This document shows positions 45,052 through 54,257 of a stretch of DNA of 64,000 bases, piece by piece (position 1 is the stretch's first letter; each line of letters begins with the position of its first letter). The notes under the pieces were generated by a model that had not been told where the DNA came from, ran no database searches, and saw nothing but the letters and a program-made list of their open reading frames with translations. The position numbers and the translations under genes are program-made. Origin of the DNA: Rhizobium sp. BK650 (GTDB taxonomy: Bacteria; Pseudomonadota; Alphaproteobacteria; Rhizobiales; Rhizobiaceae); contig NZ_JACIBK010000002.1 of NCBI RefSeq assembly GCF_014195325.1, positions 124,001 through 188,000 of the forward strand, given 5' to 3'.

Positions 45052-45585
45052 TTACTGTTTGAGGCTGAGCGAACCGTCGGCGACGGAATAGGAGGCAAGC
45101 TTCTGCAGGAAGCTCATGCCGACCAGCGTCCCGCTCAGTGCCTCGTCTTTCAGCACGAAGGCTTCGACGCTGCGCACGCGAATGCCGCCAATTTCCACGC
45201 GGTCGAGCGTCACATGCGCGGCCTTGGTCTGGCCGTTTGCCGTGTTGACCGCATAGCGGAAATCGAGCTGGTTGCCGCTGTAGCCAAGCCTTCGGGCAAG
45301 GCTTTCGTTCAGGGCGACGTAAGTGGCGCCGGTATCGATCAAGCCTTGCACCGGCTTGCCGTTGATTCTGAAATTGCCGGTATAATGACCCTGCGCGTCG
45401 GCTTGCAGGCGGGTCGTCCCGCCATCGGCGCTCGCGGCCGGCGCACCGGGGGCGTTGTCTTCGGTCGAGACGAAATTGGCCGAGATCGTATTGCCGGGCG
45501 ACTGCCTCGTGCGGCTGAGCAAAGAAGGCACCTGTGTCGCCAGCGCGGCTGCGATGCTGGCAAATATGACGGTACGCATGAGCAT
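45052..45585 (-). CDS. retropepsin-like aspartic protease, TIGR02281-type
   Basis: 178 residues from the ATG at 45585; further starts up to 45633 exist. It has a membrane-anchoring N-terminal helix (MRTVIFASIAAALATQVP), then a Thr/Gly-rich domain with FRINGKPVQGLIDTGATYVALNESLARRLG, where DTGA is the catalytic loop of clan AA proteases, and AHVTLDRVEIGGIRV. The expected location is the periplasmic side of the inner membrane. Its role in rhizobia is not known. Its stop is 2 bp from the deoA stop. Confidence 0.85.
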   Translation of the reverse strand: MLMRTVIFASIAAALATQVPSLLSRTRQSPGNTISANFVSTEDNAPGAPAASADGGTTRLQADAQGHYTGNFRINGKPVQGLIDTGATYVALNESLARRLGYSGNQLDFRYAVNTANGQTKAAHVTLDRVEIGGIRVRSVEAFVLKDEALSGTLVGMSFLQKLASYSVADGSLSLKQ

Positions 45586-45682
45586 GAAACAGAAATCCTT
45601 CCTGTATAATCCCCGCCTCATGCGGGACCTCATGCTTCAAGCAGCTAAGCCATAAGTGCTGAAAAGTTGCTAACGGCGGCAT

Positions 45683-45714
45683 AAAAAAGGCCCGGGACGA
45701 ATGACCGGGCCTTG
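45683..45714 (-). terminator. terminator of upp
   Basis: On the - strand, AAGGCCCGG / CCCGGGCCTT form a stem with loop TCATTCGT, followed by a run of six T. It lies 34 bp past the upp stop. Confidence 0.9.
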
Positions 45715-45747
45715 GAAGGTCTTTCGAATTGGTAAAGAAAATCGAAA

Positions 45748-46377
45748 TTATTTGGTGCCGTACATGCGATCGCCGGCATCGCCGAGGCCGGGCACGATGT
45801 AGCCCTTTTCGTTGAGATGGCTGTCGATTGCCGCCGTGAAGACCGGAACGTCGGGATGCGCGCTGCGGAAGTTCTTGAGGCCTTCGGGCGCAGCCAGCAG
45901 GCAAAGGAAGCGAATATTGTGCGCTCCGCGCTCCTTCAGCTTGTCGATGGCGGCAATAGAGGAATTGCCGGTCGCAAGCATCGGGTCGACGACGATGATC
46001 AGGCGCTCTGCCACATCCTCGGGCGCCTTGAAGTAGTATTCGACCGGCTGCAGCGTTTCATGGTCGCGGTAGACGCCGATATGCGAAACGCGGGCGGACG
46101 GCACCAGATCGAGCATGCCTTCTAAGAGCCCGTTGCCGGCGCGCAGGATGGAGGCGAAGACCAGCTTCTTGCCTTCGAGGATCGGCGCCTGCATCTCCTG
46201 GATCGGCGTTTCGATTGTCTCGATGGTCAGTTCCAGATCGCGCGTCACTTCATAGCAGAGCAGGGTCGAGATTTCCCGCAGCAGCCGGCGAAAGCTGCCC
46301 GTAGAAGTCTCCTTGCGCCGCATGATGGTGAGCTTGTGCTGCACGAGCGGATGATCGATGACTGTGACGCCGTCCAT
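45748..46377 (-). CDS. upp: uracil phosphoribosyltransferase
   Basis: Converts uracil and PRPP to UMP. 209 residues from the ATG at 46377 ([20 protein letters not shown]), the family-standard start; the open frame upstream is discarded. The PRPP loop is [16 protein letters not shown], and [12 protein letters not shown] and [14 protein letters not shown] (C-terminal uracil binding) are present. It is downstream of add and deoB on the same strand, so pyrimidine and purine salvage are grouped. A clear terminator follows. Confidence 0.97.
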   Translation of the reverse strand: MDGVTVIDHPLVQHKLTIMRRKETSTGSFRRLLREISTLLCYEVTRDLELTIETIETPIQEMQAPILEGKKLVFASILRAGNGLLEGMLDLVPSARVSHIGVYRDHETLQPVEYYFKAPEDVAERLIIVVDPMLATGNSSIAAIDKLKERGAHNIRFLCLLAAPEGLKNFRSAHPDVPVFTAAIDSHLNEKGYIVPGLGDAGDRMYGTK

Positions 46378-46489
46378 AGCGGAAACCTTCCAATTCGTCG
46401 TTCTTATCGGCTGTTTCTTCCATGGAAACCGCCTCCACTTCAAGAGCGGAGGCTGATTTGCCTCAATCATTCACATCCCCGCGCCTCTC

Positions 46490-47458
46490 TCAAAGGCGGG
46501 CAAGCAATGCTTTCCGGGTCTCTTCGTCAACGAAGGCCGCATCGATGGCGGTGCGCGTCATCGCGTCGATCTCAGCATCGCTCAAGCCGAAGGCGCCGGA
46601 GGCAAGTTCATATTCCCGCTTGAGCGACGTATGAAAGAATGGCGGATCGTCGGAACTGATCGTTACTTTGACGCCCGCATCCTTCAGCCTGCGCAGCGGA
46701 TGCGAGGCGAAATCCGGAAATACCCCGAGCGCGATATTCGAGCCGGGACAGACTTCCAACACGGTGCCGAGATCTGCGAGCCGCTTGACGAGATCGGCAT
46801 CCTCGATCGCCCGCACACCGTGGCCGATGCGCGCGGGGCGAACCTCGTCCAGCGCATCCGAGACGCTGAAGGCGCCGCAGACTTCGCCGGCATGGATGGT
46901 CAGGCCAAGCCCGGCATCGCGGGCGATGTCGAAAGCGCGCGCATAGTCGGCAACACGGCCCATCCGCTCCTCGCCGGCAAGGTTGAAGCCGGTAATGAGC
47001 GGGTTATCGGCCTTTGCCGCATATTCGGCAGCGCCGATCACGCTTTCGGGACCAAAATGCCGTTCCCCGGTCACGATCAGCCGTGCCTCGATGCCGCTCT
47101 TTGCCTTTGCCTGGCGAATGCCCTCGCACACACCGCCAATATAGGCATCTGCGCCGAGGCCGATGCGCTTGCCATGGTCGGGGGAAACGATGAGCTCGCT
47201 GTAGATCGCACCGATGCCGGCAAGCTCTTCCAGATAGGTTTCCGTCAGCAGCGCATAGTCTTCCTCGGTCTTGTAGACCTCCGAAACCTTGTCGTAGCAT
47301 TCCAGAAAGCTTGCAAAATCATGCCAGACATAGACACCGTCCTGCAGATGGGCGCTGATGTCGATGCCGTATTTGCGCGCCTGAGCCGCCGTCAGAGCAG
47401 GGGGAGCGGCACCCTCCAGATGGCAGTGCAGCTCGACCTTCTTCAAATGCGATGTCAC
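46490..47458 (-). CDS. add: adenosine deaminase
   Basis: Zinc enzyme that converts (deoxy)adenosine to (deoxy)inosine. 322 residues. Metal ligands and catalytic residues are visible: [14 protein letters not shown] (HxH), [10 protein letters not shown] (His and Glu-type proton shuttle), IGHGVRA, and ISSDDPPFF. The ATG at 47458 overlaps the deoB stop by four bases. Product inosine can be split by the phosphorylase encoded at 42148. Confidence 0.95.
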   Translation of the reverse strand: MTSHLKKVELHCHLEGAAPPALTAAQARKYGIDISAHLQDGVYVWHDFASFLECYDKVSEVYKTEEDYALLTETYLEELAGIGAIYSELIVSPDHGKRIGLGADAYIGGVCEGIRQAKAKSGIEARLIVTGERHFGPESVIGAAEYAAKADNPLITGFNLAGEERMGRVADYARAFDIARDAGLGLTIHAGEVCGAFSVSDALDEVRPARIGHGVRAIEDADLVKRLADLGTVLEVCPGSNIALGVFPDFASHPLRRLKDAGVKVTISSDDPPFFHTSLKREYELASGAFGLSDAEIDAMTRTAIDAAFVDEETRKALLARL

Positions 47459-48675
47459 AGAAAACTCCTTCCATGCGGGCCTGACGGAATGCCGAGATGC
47501 CGCGCAACGCTCTCGCCGATGTCAGCATAGGTCCGGCGCACGCCGATCGAACGCGAGCGGATGCCAGGACCGTAGGCGATGACGGGCACGCGCTCGCGCG
47601 TATGGTCCGTACCGCGCCAGGTCGGATCGCAGCCGTGATCGGCCGTCAGAATTACGAGGTCGCCCTCCCGCAGCTTCTGATGCACTTCCGTCAGGCGCGC
47701 GTCGAAGGCTTCGAGCGCGGCGGCATAACCCGCCACGTCGCGACGATGGCCGTAGACCATGTCGAAATCGACGAAATTGGTGAAGACGAGGTCGCCGTCC
47801 TCAGCCTCGTCGATCGCGGTAAGGGAGGCATCCATCAGCGCGTCGTTGCCATTTGCCTTGATGACCCGTGAAACACCCTGATGGGCGAAGATATCGCCGA
47901 TCTTGCCGACGGCGTGCACATTGCGGCCATGCTGAACGAGCCGGTCGAGCAGAGTGGGTTCCGGCGGCGGCACGGAAAAATCGCGGCGGTTGCCTGTTCT
48001 CTGAAAGGTTGCGGCGCTCTGCCCGATGAAAGGCCGGGCGATGACGCGGCCGATATTGTAGGGATCGAGCAGGCTGCGGGCGATCTGGCAAAATTTAAGC
48101 AGGCGGTCGAGGCCGAAATAGACCTCGTGCGCGGCAACCTGGAATACGGAATCCGAGGATGTATAGCAAATCGGCTTGCCGCTGCGCATGTGCTCCTCGC
48201 CGAAGCGGGAGATGATCTCCGTTCCCGAGGCATGGCAATTGCCGAGAATGCCGGGCACATCGGCTGCCCGGCAGAGCGCTTCGATCAGCTCCGGCGGAAA
48301 GGCATCGCCTTCGCTCGGAAAATAGCCCCAGTCGAAGGTAACGGGCGTTCCGGCGATTTCCCAATGGCCCGACGGCGTGTCCTTGCCGCGCGAGATTTCG
48401 TTGGCTGCGCCGTAGATGCCGTAGATCCTGTCCGGCAGGGGCATACTGGCCGGAAACTGGCCGGAAGCTGCCCGCGCAATATGCAAGAGTCCGAGCGTCG
48501 ACATGTTCGGGAGCGAAAGCGGGCCGGAACGCAGACCGGCCCGGTCGGCAGCGCCGGCCGCGCAGAATTCGGCGATATGGCCGAGCGTATCGGCGCCCTC
48601 GTCACCATAGGCTGCCGCATCCGGCGCCCCGCCAACACCGAAGGAATCCAGAACGAAGAGAAAGGCACGCGCCAT
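47455..48675 (-). CDS. deoB: phosphopentomutase
   Basis: Moves phosphate between C1 and C5 of (deoxy)ribose, linking the phosphorylases to DeoC. 406 residues. Alkaline-phosphatase-like metal sites: [16 protein letters not shown] at the N-terminus, and [20 protein letters not shown] near the C-terminus. SGHWEIAG and the late [13 protein letters not shown] are present. It heads deoB-add-upp on the - strand. TadE-like genes lie upstream beyond a 155-bp gap holding a dispersed repeat. Confidence 0.96.
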   Translation of the reverse strand: MARAFLFVLDSFGVGGAPDAAAYGDEGADTLGHIAEFCAAGAADRAGLRSGPLSLPNMSTLGLLHIARAASGQFPASMPLPDRIYGIYGAANEISRGKDTPSGHWEIAGTPVTFDWGYFPSEGDAFPPELIEALCRAADVPGILGNCHASGTEIISRFGEEHMRSGKPICYTSSDSVFQVAAHEVYFGLDRLLKFCQIARSLLDPYNIGRVIARPFIGQSAATFQRTGNRRDFSVPPPEPTLLDRLVQHGRNVHAVGKIGDIFAHQGVSRVIKANGNDALMDASLTAIDEAEDGDLVFTNFVDFDMVYGHRRDVAGYAAALEAFDARLTEVHQKLREGDLVILTADHGCDPTWRGTDHTRERVPVIAYGPGIRSRSIGVRRTYADIGESVARHLGIPSGPHGRSFL

Positions 48676-48780
48676 TTTTCACCCGCATGATCTGCTGCCG
48701 CCAGCCGTGGCCGGAACGACCCTATTGGCGCAGCCATATAATGACGGGAACCGCTTGGCAAATTCGAGGTGTGGAAGCGG

Positions 48781-48823
48781 GCATGTCGCGCAAAAGTACG
48801 CAGCTGTTTTTGCGATAAGGACT
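48781..48823. repeat. dispersed hairpin repeat, copy 1
   Basis: Starts GCATGTCGCGCAAAAGT, and CGCAAAA...TTTTGCG can pair. The first 17 bases are identical to those at 62891-62907. It lies between deoB and the TadE-like gene. Confidence 0.75.
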
Positions 48824-48830
48824 GCAGGTG

Positions 48831-49412
48831 TCAGCAGTCGCCGCAGGGAATATTGTCGTTTTGCCGTTGGCGATAGAAATATCTGCGGCTGATCGTGATG
48901 GTGCGCACGTTCGCCGGCATGAAGTCCGGCGCAAAAACGAACAGCGTATAGGGCGTGCTGAGTTCGCTGCGAATGAGGAAGCTGTTGGCCTTCTTCATGT
49001 CCGCCGGCACATCGGAAACCGTGCTGTTCTTCGCATAGGGCGCCGCACCGCTCGGCGCCCACGACCATAAAACCGTGGGGTTGGCGCTGGCATCGATCTG
49101 GATTGCCGTGACCTTCAGCGAGAGACTGGAACTGTTATAAGGCGCAAAGATCGCCGGCGCGGCTTTGGCGATATCTGCGAGCGAGCTTTTGGTGACGCTC
49201 TGCTGCTGTGAGATGATATCGGCGATCGTGCCGGCAGCGCGTGTCGTGCGCTTGCTGACGCTGAGCCCGATCGTGATCTCGAACGCGCCGAGATAGAGCA
49301 TGATCAGAACCGGGAAGATGATGGCAAACTCGATGGCCCCCACCCCCTTCCGGTCGCGTGCAAAGCGCCGTGCCGTCGAAGCCAGCCATATGAGAAGTCC
49401 GCGGGGCGCCAT
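48831..49412 (-). CDS. TadE/TadG-like pseudopilin
   Basis: 193 residues with a basic N-terminus followed by KGVGAIEFAIIFPVLIMLYLGAFEITIG, the pilin-like TadE helix that starts after a Gly/Glu-containing cleavage region. The rest is a periplasmic domain ending in a cysteine-containing tail (NIPCGDC). Minor pseudopilins of this type are needed for Flp pilus assembly and are processed by the CpaA-type peptidase. The start overlaps the stop of the upstream TadE-like gene (TAATG). Confidence 0.88.
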   Translation of the reverse strand: MAPRGLLIWLASTARRFARDRKGVGAIEFAIIFPVLIMLYLGAFEITIGLSVSKRTTRAAGTIADIISQQQSVTKSSLADIAKAAPAIFAPYNSSSLSLKVTAIQIDASANPTVLWSWAPSGAAPYAKNSTVSDVPADMKKANSFLIRSELSTPYTLFVFAPDFMPANVRTITISRRYFYRQRQNDNIPCGDC

Positions 49413-50044
49413 TATGGATACTGTTCGTTCTGGAAAGCTGCCGTCGCGACGATCAAATATTCGCTCGGCATCGAACTGCCGACAGGGCGAAGGCCAGTGA
49501 CATAGGGACGGACGAGGTCGACGGTGATGGGCCAGCGATAATAGGCGCGCACCATGTTGATCGAGCCGGGGCCGCCGGGCGTGAACTTGAAGTCCGAAAT
49601 CTTCAGATCGGAATATTTGTCTGCAGATGTTCTCGGGATACTGGTCGGGATCGAGCCGAAGGCCGTAAAGCTCTGCACGTCAAGATAAAGCTTGCTTGGG
49701 GTTGCCGCCTCCGTTGCCGAGCAGCGCATGATGATCGAGATCTCGTCGCAGAAGGCCTGCCGGAACTGCGCCTGCGTCTTGTAGGTCGAGCGGGTGGAAT
49801 CGATGAAGGTGATTTGCCCCGTCCGCATCTGGCGGCTCATCGTGTCGACGGCGTTCGAGACGAGTTCTTCGGCCGCAAAAGCGATGAACGTTTCCAGAAT
49901 GGCGAATATGACGACGAAATAGGGGATGGCGAGTAGCGCGAATTCGATCGCCGCGGAGCCGTCGCGCGAGCGGGCCAGGGCGCGAAGTCTGGATAAACGG
50001 AGGGACGCACGCACCTTGCCCGTCTCCTGCTCACTGATCGCCAT
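49412..50044 (-). CDS. TadE/TadG-like pseudopilin
   Basis: 210 residues. N-terminal RDGSAAIEFALLAIPYFVVIFAILETFIAF is the TadE helix with the conserved Glu. The extracytoplasmic domain contains a cysteine pair region (AFCDEISIIMRCSA). It is the first of two overlapping pseudopilin genes, transcribed away from pilA. It is probably one component of a pseudopilin pair at the pilus tip or base. Confidence 0.88.
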   Translation of the reverse strand: MAISEQETGKVRASLRLSRLRALARSRDGSAAIEFALLAIPYFVVIFAILETFIAFAAEELVSNAVDTMSRQMRTGQITFIDSTRSTYKTQAQFRQAFCDEISIIMRCSATEAATPSKLYLDVQSFTAFGSIPTSIPRTSADKYSDLKISDFKFTPGGPGSINMVRAYYRWPITVDLVRPYVTGLRPVGSSMPSEYLIVATAAFQNEQYP

Positions 50045-50157
50045 GATATGGCCCCGAAAATATTGTCAGGGCGCCACACTAAGGTGCGTTCGTTGATTTT
50101 CCGTTTCAGGCCGGAGCAGCTATTTTAACGAATGCGCGTGAATGTCCTCGATATCGT

Positions 50158-50559
50158 TTAGTTTGTGGAAGCGGCCCCGCCTTGCTGTGCATGCTGTTCG
50201 CAGTTGGGCGTGCAGGAAAGAACGGAGCGCTCCGTCTGGCGGTAGACGCGCACCGTATTGCCTTCATCGATAGAGACGAGAATGCGTTCGTCCAGAATGG
50301 CGTTGCCACTGCCATCGAGCAGCACGATGTTGGTCGTTCCGAAGCTCCGGCCCGTCAGTACGATCGTTTTGGAGTCGGCGACCGTCGCATCGGCAACTTT
50401 GGAATTACCGACGATGACCTTGCTGACGGGGCGGTCGAGCTTCAAAACGCGGGCGTGATCCATATAGACGCGCAGCATGTCTTCCTGGGCGAAGGCTGTG
50501 GATGCCGTAAGAGCCGCAATCGCCCAGGCAAAGAAAACGGTCTTGCCGTTCGATGGCAT
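50158..50559 (-). CDS. secreted secretin-N-like protein (pilus assembly N-terminal domain)
   Basis: 133 residues with a signal peptide (FFAWAIAALTASTAFAQ, cut about residue 25). One domain follows: LRVYMDHARVLKLDRPVSKVIVGNSKVADATVADSKTIVLTGRSFGTTNIVLLD. The same motif occurs at the start of the secretin CpaC. A stand-alone copy, with two Cys (SCTPNCEQ), may act as a pilot or partner for the outer-membrane secretin in the periplasm. It is encoded upstream of the two TadE genes on the - strand. Confidence 0.85.
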   Translation of the reverse strand: MPSNGKTVFFAWAIAALTASTAFAQEDMLRVYMDHARVLKLDRPVSKVIVGNSKVADATVADSKTIVLTGRSFGTTNIVLLDGSGNAILDERILVSIDEGNTVRVYRQTERSVLSCTPNCEQHAQQGGAASTN

Positions 50560-50950
50560 TTTGGCCCTCTTTCACGATCGCAATGCAAATTGCCGATAGA
50601 ATGGAAAAAAATGGTGAACGAAGCTTTAAGCCTTTCGCGGCTTGTTCATGTTTGAGGCGTATCGGATCGTTTCGGGACGTGCCGATCGGGCGTGAAATCG
50701 TAAGGTCGCAGAAATCTGTGCCGTTTCCGGATGAGGGAAAGCTATTATGGCACAGTTCTTCCGGAAATTCGCTAGAAATGTAAGTAAAGCCGTAAGAAAT
50801 TACTTACCTTGGCCGGCCCGGTTGTCTCATTTACATCCTGTTAACGGTTTTCCTTAAGTCGATGGAAACGGCCGTTCGGTACGTTGCAGCCATCCGATCA
50901 ACGGCAACAGTTGGCGGACGTGCTGAACATCAACCGGAGTTAGGAGTAAC
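50560..50950. promoter_or_regulatory. pilA upstream region
   Basis: No gene. A perfect 8-bp inverted repeat GTAAGTAA / TTACTTAC (50780-50787 and 50800-50807) and TTAA-rich sequence (GTTAACGGTTTTCCTTAAG at about 50840) precede the pilin gene. AGGAGT lies just before the ATG. This region is probably the divergent control region for pilA and the - strand secretin-N-like gene. Confidence 0.55.
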
Positions 50951-51136
50951 ATGACCAAGCTTTTTAGCCGTTTTCTGAAGGATGAATCCGGCGCGACCGC
51001 AATCGAATACGGCCTGATCGCCGCCCTCATTTCCGTAGCCCTCATCACCGGCGCGACGACCCTCGGCGGCAGAATTGGTACCACGTTCAACAACCTGGCC
51101 ACCAAGATGAACAACGCCGTGACGGCTTCGCAGTAA
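50951..51136 (+). CDS. pilA: Flp/Fap-type major pilin
   Basis: 61 residues, the typical size of Flp pilins. A short basic leader (MTKLFSRFLKDESG) is followed by ATAIEYGLIAALISVALITG, where the conserved EYGLIA motif with Glu and Tyr follows the cleavage site. The tail is polar. Processed by the CpaA-type peptidase encoded downstream and polymerised by CpaF/TadB/TadC. A terminator follows, so pilin can be made in excess. Confidence 0.95.
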   Translation: MTKLFSRFLKDESGATAIEYGLIAALISVALITGATTLGGRIGTTFNNLATKMNNAVTASQ

Positions 51137-51201
51137 TATTGGCGCTGCCAGTCAGCGACAATATACTTGAACCGGATCTGATCCGGCGGATGGATTGATT
51201 G

Positions 51202-51231
51202 GGCTCACAGCTTCATGGCCGTGAGCCTTTT
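51202..51231 (+). terminator. pilA terminator
   Basis: GGCTCAC / GTGAGCC (51202-51208, 51221-51227) form a 7-bp stem, followed by TTTTC. It lies about 65 bp after pilA and before cpaA, separating pilin from machinery. A second palindrome CCGGAT-ATCCGG lies at 51172-51186. Confidence 0.75.
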
Positions 51232-51257
51232 CACATCGCAGAAAGATCGGTGGAAAC

Positions 51258-51770
51258 GTGATCGCAGCTGCAGTCTTTCTCATATTGCCGCTCTGCCTGG
51301 CCATAGCGGCATTTTCGGATCTGTTTACGATGACGATACCGAATCGCGTCTCGCTGATCCTCGTCTCTTCTTTCGTCGTCGTCGCGCCGCTTTCCGGCTT
51401 GGACTGGAATGTCATCGGCATGCATTTTGCGGGTGCAGCTATCGTCTTCTGCGCCTGCTTCGCGCTGTTTGCGGTCAACGTGATGGGCGGCGGAGATGCC
51501 AAGCTGTTGAGCGCCGCTGCACTCTGGTTCGGCTTCGACCAATCGCTTCTTTTCTTCATGGCAGATGTCGGACTGGTAGGCGGTGTCCTGACGCTGCTCA
51601 TTCTGACGGTGAGGTCGCAATCGGACACCATTCTCGCGATCGGCCTGCCCATTCCCAATTCGCTCCTGCTTGCGAAGAAGATTCCCTATGGCATTGCCAT
51701 TGCGATCGGCGGCTTCCTGGCCTTCCCGTCGTCGCCGCTCTTCATAACCGCGCTCGAAAGCCTGAAATAA
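51258..51770 (+). CDS. cpaA: prepilin peptidase
   Basis: 170-residue polytopic membrane aspartic protease of the type IV prepilin class (small TadV/CpaA form). The two catalytic Asp are in AAFSDLFTMTIPN and VMGGGDAKLLSA (GxGD motif). Cleaves the PilA and TadE leader peptides at the inner membrane. First gene of the cpaA-F/tadBC run after pilA. Confidence 0.95.
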   Translation: MIAAAVFLILPLCLAIAAFSDLFTMTIPNRVSLILVSSFVVVAPLSGLDWNVIGMHFAGAAIVFCACFALFAVNVMGGGDAKLLSAAALWFGFDQSLLFFMADVGLVGGVLTLLILTVRSQSDTILAIGLPIPNSLLLAKKIPYGIAIAIGGFLAFPSSPLFITALESLK

Positions 51771-51880
51771 CGGCATTTTAATCGACCGTTAACTTAAAAC
51801 GTAAGTGTTCCATTAACTATAATTATACCAATTCCTGAGCATTCTGCGGGGCGAACGCGTCGTGCCCTAAGGAATGATCA

Positions 51881-52696
51881 ATGAAACCGGCCCGCCTTAT
51901 TATTCTAGCTGTCGCCGTGGTGGCAGCCGGCCTCGCCGGTGTTCTCGCAATGAACATGGCCGGCAAAGGCGGCGTCGTAACGAAAGTCCAGTCCGTCATC
52001 GAAAAGGAGCCGACGGTCAACGTGCTGGTCTCCAGCGCCAATCTTCCCGTTGGCGCAAGGCTGGACGAGAAATCTGTTCACTGGATGGCCTGGCCGCAGA
52101 ACGGCGTTGTCCAGGGGTTCATAACCGAGACCGATCGGCCGGACGCCATCAAGGACCTGCAGGGCGCCGTCGTGCGCCTCCCCGTCTTCGAGGGAGAGCC
52201 GATCCGTCCGGAAAAGGTCGCCGATTCCAACGCCCGTATCCTGTCTTCGCTGCTGCCTGCCGGCAAGCGCGCTGTCGCGACCGAAATCTCCGTTGCGACC
52301 GGCGCCGGCGGCTTCATTCTTCCCAATGACCGCGTCGACGTCATCATGGTGCGCAAGGGGCAGGGCACGGACAAATACATAACCGAAACCGTGCTCAGCA
52401 ACGTTCGCGTCCTCGCCATCGACCAGCAGATCGAGGAGAAGGAAGACGGCAGCAAGGCAGCGGTAGGCACGACCGCAACCCTGGAGCTGACGCCTGATCA
52501 GACAAAGGTTCTGGCCGTTGCTCAGCAGATGGCCGATCGCCTTTCGCTCGCCCTGCGCTCGGTCGCCGATGCCCAGGAGCAGGATACCAGCGCAGCGGAT
52601 TACCTGCTGAGTGGTGATAACGGCAGCGCAATCGTTCAGGTCATCAAGTCCGGCTCCATCGTCACGGATGCCACCGGCTCAGTGAAGCCGGAGTAA
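51881..52696 (+). CDS. cpaB: Flp pilus assembly protein
   Basis: 271 residues with an N-terminal membrane anchor (ARLIILAVAVVAAGLAGVLAMNM) and the SAF-like domain (VSSANLPVGARLDEKSVHWMAWPQ). A central region follows: RAVATEISVATGAGGFILPNDRVDVIMV. Periplasmic; links the inner-membrane machine to the secretin. AAGGAATG lies ahead of the ATG. It is 5 bp from cpaC. Confidence 0.95.
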   Translation: MKPARLIILAVAVVAAGLAGVLAMNMAGKGGVVTKVQSVIEKEPTVNVLVSSANLPVGARLDEKSVHWMAWPQNGVVQGFITETDRPDAIKDLQGAVVRLPVFEGEPIRPEKVADSNARILSSLLPAGKRAVATEISVATGAGGFILPNDRVDVIMVRKGQGTDKYITETVLSNVRVLAIDQQIEEKEDGSKAAVGTTATLELTPDQTKVLAVAQQMADRLSLALRSVADAQEQDTSAADYLLSGDNGSAIVQVIKSGSIVTDATGSVKPE

Positions 52697-52701
52697 GGGA
52701 A

Positions 52702-54213
52702 ATGCAGATGGGCAACTCCAAACAGCGCACCAGGCTTTTCCTGACCGGTTGCCTTTCTCTCGTCATGGCAGCGACTGGCGTTACACCCCTCTCCGTTCAC
52801 GCGCCCTTCGGCGTGAAGCAGGCCAACGCCGGCTCTGAAAGCCTCATCCGCATTTCTCAAAGCGGTCCCGGCGCGCATCGCCGCCTGAAGCTCGGTCTCA
52901 ACAAGGCTGTTGTCGTCGACCTGCCTGATGACGCGCACGATATCCTCGTCTCCGATCCGAGCATGGCCGATGCGGTGACCCGCACTTCGCGGCGCATCTA
53001 TCTCTTCGGCAAGAAGGTAGGGCAGACCAATATCTTCGTTTTCGGCGCCAGCGGCGAGGAGGTCGTCAGTCTCGATATCGAGATCGAGCGCGATGTCTCC
53101 GGCCTCGAGACCAATCTGCGCCGTTTCATTCCCGACTCCGCCATCAAGGTCGAAATCGTCTCCGACAATATCGTTCTGACGGGCACCGTGCGTACGCCAC
53201 AGGATGCGACACAGGCAGCCTCGCTTGCCGAAGCCTTCCTCAAAGGCGGCGAAGCCACGACGCGCACGGAGACGGCCTCCGGTACGGGGGGCGACAGCGC
53301 GGTTGCGCTATTTGCCGAAAACCGCCAGGTCTCTCAGGTCGTCAATCTCCTGCAGATCCAAGGCGAAGACCAAGTCACCCTGAAGGTCACGATCGCCGAG
53401 GTTCGCCGCGAGGTGCTGAAGCAACTCGGCTTCGACAATCTCGTCACCAACTCCTCGGGCATGACGGTCGCCCAGCTTGGCAGTCCATCGGCCGATACCG
53501 CCACATCCGTCGTCGGCGGCGGCCTCGCCGCACTCTTCAAGAACTCGATCGGCAAGTACGATATTTCGACCTACTTGAATGCGCTGGAGCAGGGCAAGGT
53601 CGTTCGCACGCTGGCCGAACCGACATTGACGGCGATCTCGGGCCAAGCTGCGACCTTCAATTCCGGCGGTCAGGTTCTTTATTCGACGACGGACAACAAC
53701 GGCAACGTCACCGTCGTCCCCTATAACTACGGTATCAATCTGGCCTTCAAGCCGGTGGTCCTGTCTTCCGGCCGCATTGCCTTGCAGATCAAGACCAATG
53801 TTTCCGAACCGGCGCCGTCGGTATCGGGTGCCTCGCCGACCTATCAGCGCCGCTCGGCCGAAACTTCGGTCGAACTGCCCTCGGGCGGTTCGATCGCTCT
53901 TGCGGGCCTCATCCGCGACAACATCTCCCAGACGATGAATGGTACGCCCGGCGTCTCCAAGATCCCTCTTCTCGGCACGCTCTTCCGCCAGAAGGGCGTC
54001 GAACGCCAGGAAACGGAACTCGTCATCATCGCGACGCCCTACCTGGTGCGTCCGGTGGCGCGCAATCAGCTCAGTCGGCCGGATGACAATTTCAGCCCGA
54101 CGAACGATGCGTCCGCCTTCTTTATGAACCGCGTCAACAAGGTCTACGGCAACAACCAGGCGCCGGTCGCCGACGCGCAGTTCCACGGTTCCATCGGATT
54201 TATCTACAAATGA
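52702..54213 (+). CDS. cpaC: pilus secretin
   Basis: 503 residues with a signal peptide (LFLTGCLSLVMAATGVTPLSVHA). The N-domain (about 45-130) has ILVSDPSMADAV and a BON-like ETNLRRFIPDSAIKVEIVSDNIVLTG. The C-terminal secretin core (about 220-480) has VTLKVTIAEVRREVLKQLGF, AEPTLTAISGQAATFNSGG and KIPLLGTLFRQK. Forms the outer-membrane pore for the pilus. Its stop is followed immediately by the cpaD frame. Confidence 0.96.
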   Translation: MQMGNSKQRTRLFLTGCLSLVMAATGVTPLSVHAPFGVKQANAGSESLIRISQSGPGAHRRLKLGLNKAVVVDLPDDAHDILVSDPSMADAVTRTSRRIYLFGKKVGQTNIFVFGASGEEVVSLDIEIERDVSGLETNLRRFIPDSAIKVEIVSDNIVLTGTVRTPQDATQAASLAEAFLKGGEATTRTETASGTGGDSAVALFAENRQVSQVVNLLQIQGEDQVTLKVTIAEVRREVLKQLGFDNLVTNSSGMTVAQLGSPSADTATSVVGGGLAALFKNSIGKYDISTYLNALEQGKVVRTLAEPTLTAISGQAATFNSGGQVLYSTTDNNGNVTVVPYNYGINLAFKPVVLSSGRIALQIKTNVSEPAPSVSGASPTYQRRSAETSVELPSGGSIALAGLIRDNISQTMNGTPGVSKIPLLGTLFRQKGVERQETELVIIATPYLVRPVARNQLSRPDDNFSPTNDASAFFMNRVNKVYGNNQAPVADAQFHGSIGFIYK

Positions 54214-54257
54214 GCGGGGCGCGGTCTGAACCGATGAAAAACAACAGAGGCCTGACA

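Noticed and set aside
51781..51880. CtrA binding site (TTAA-N7-TTAA) before cpaB
   Set aside because: TTAA-rich sequence is present, but the exact seven-base spacing is not met; too weak to annotate.
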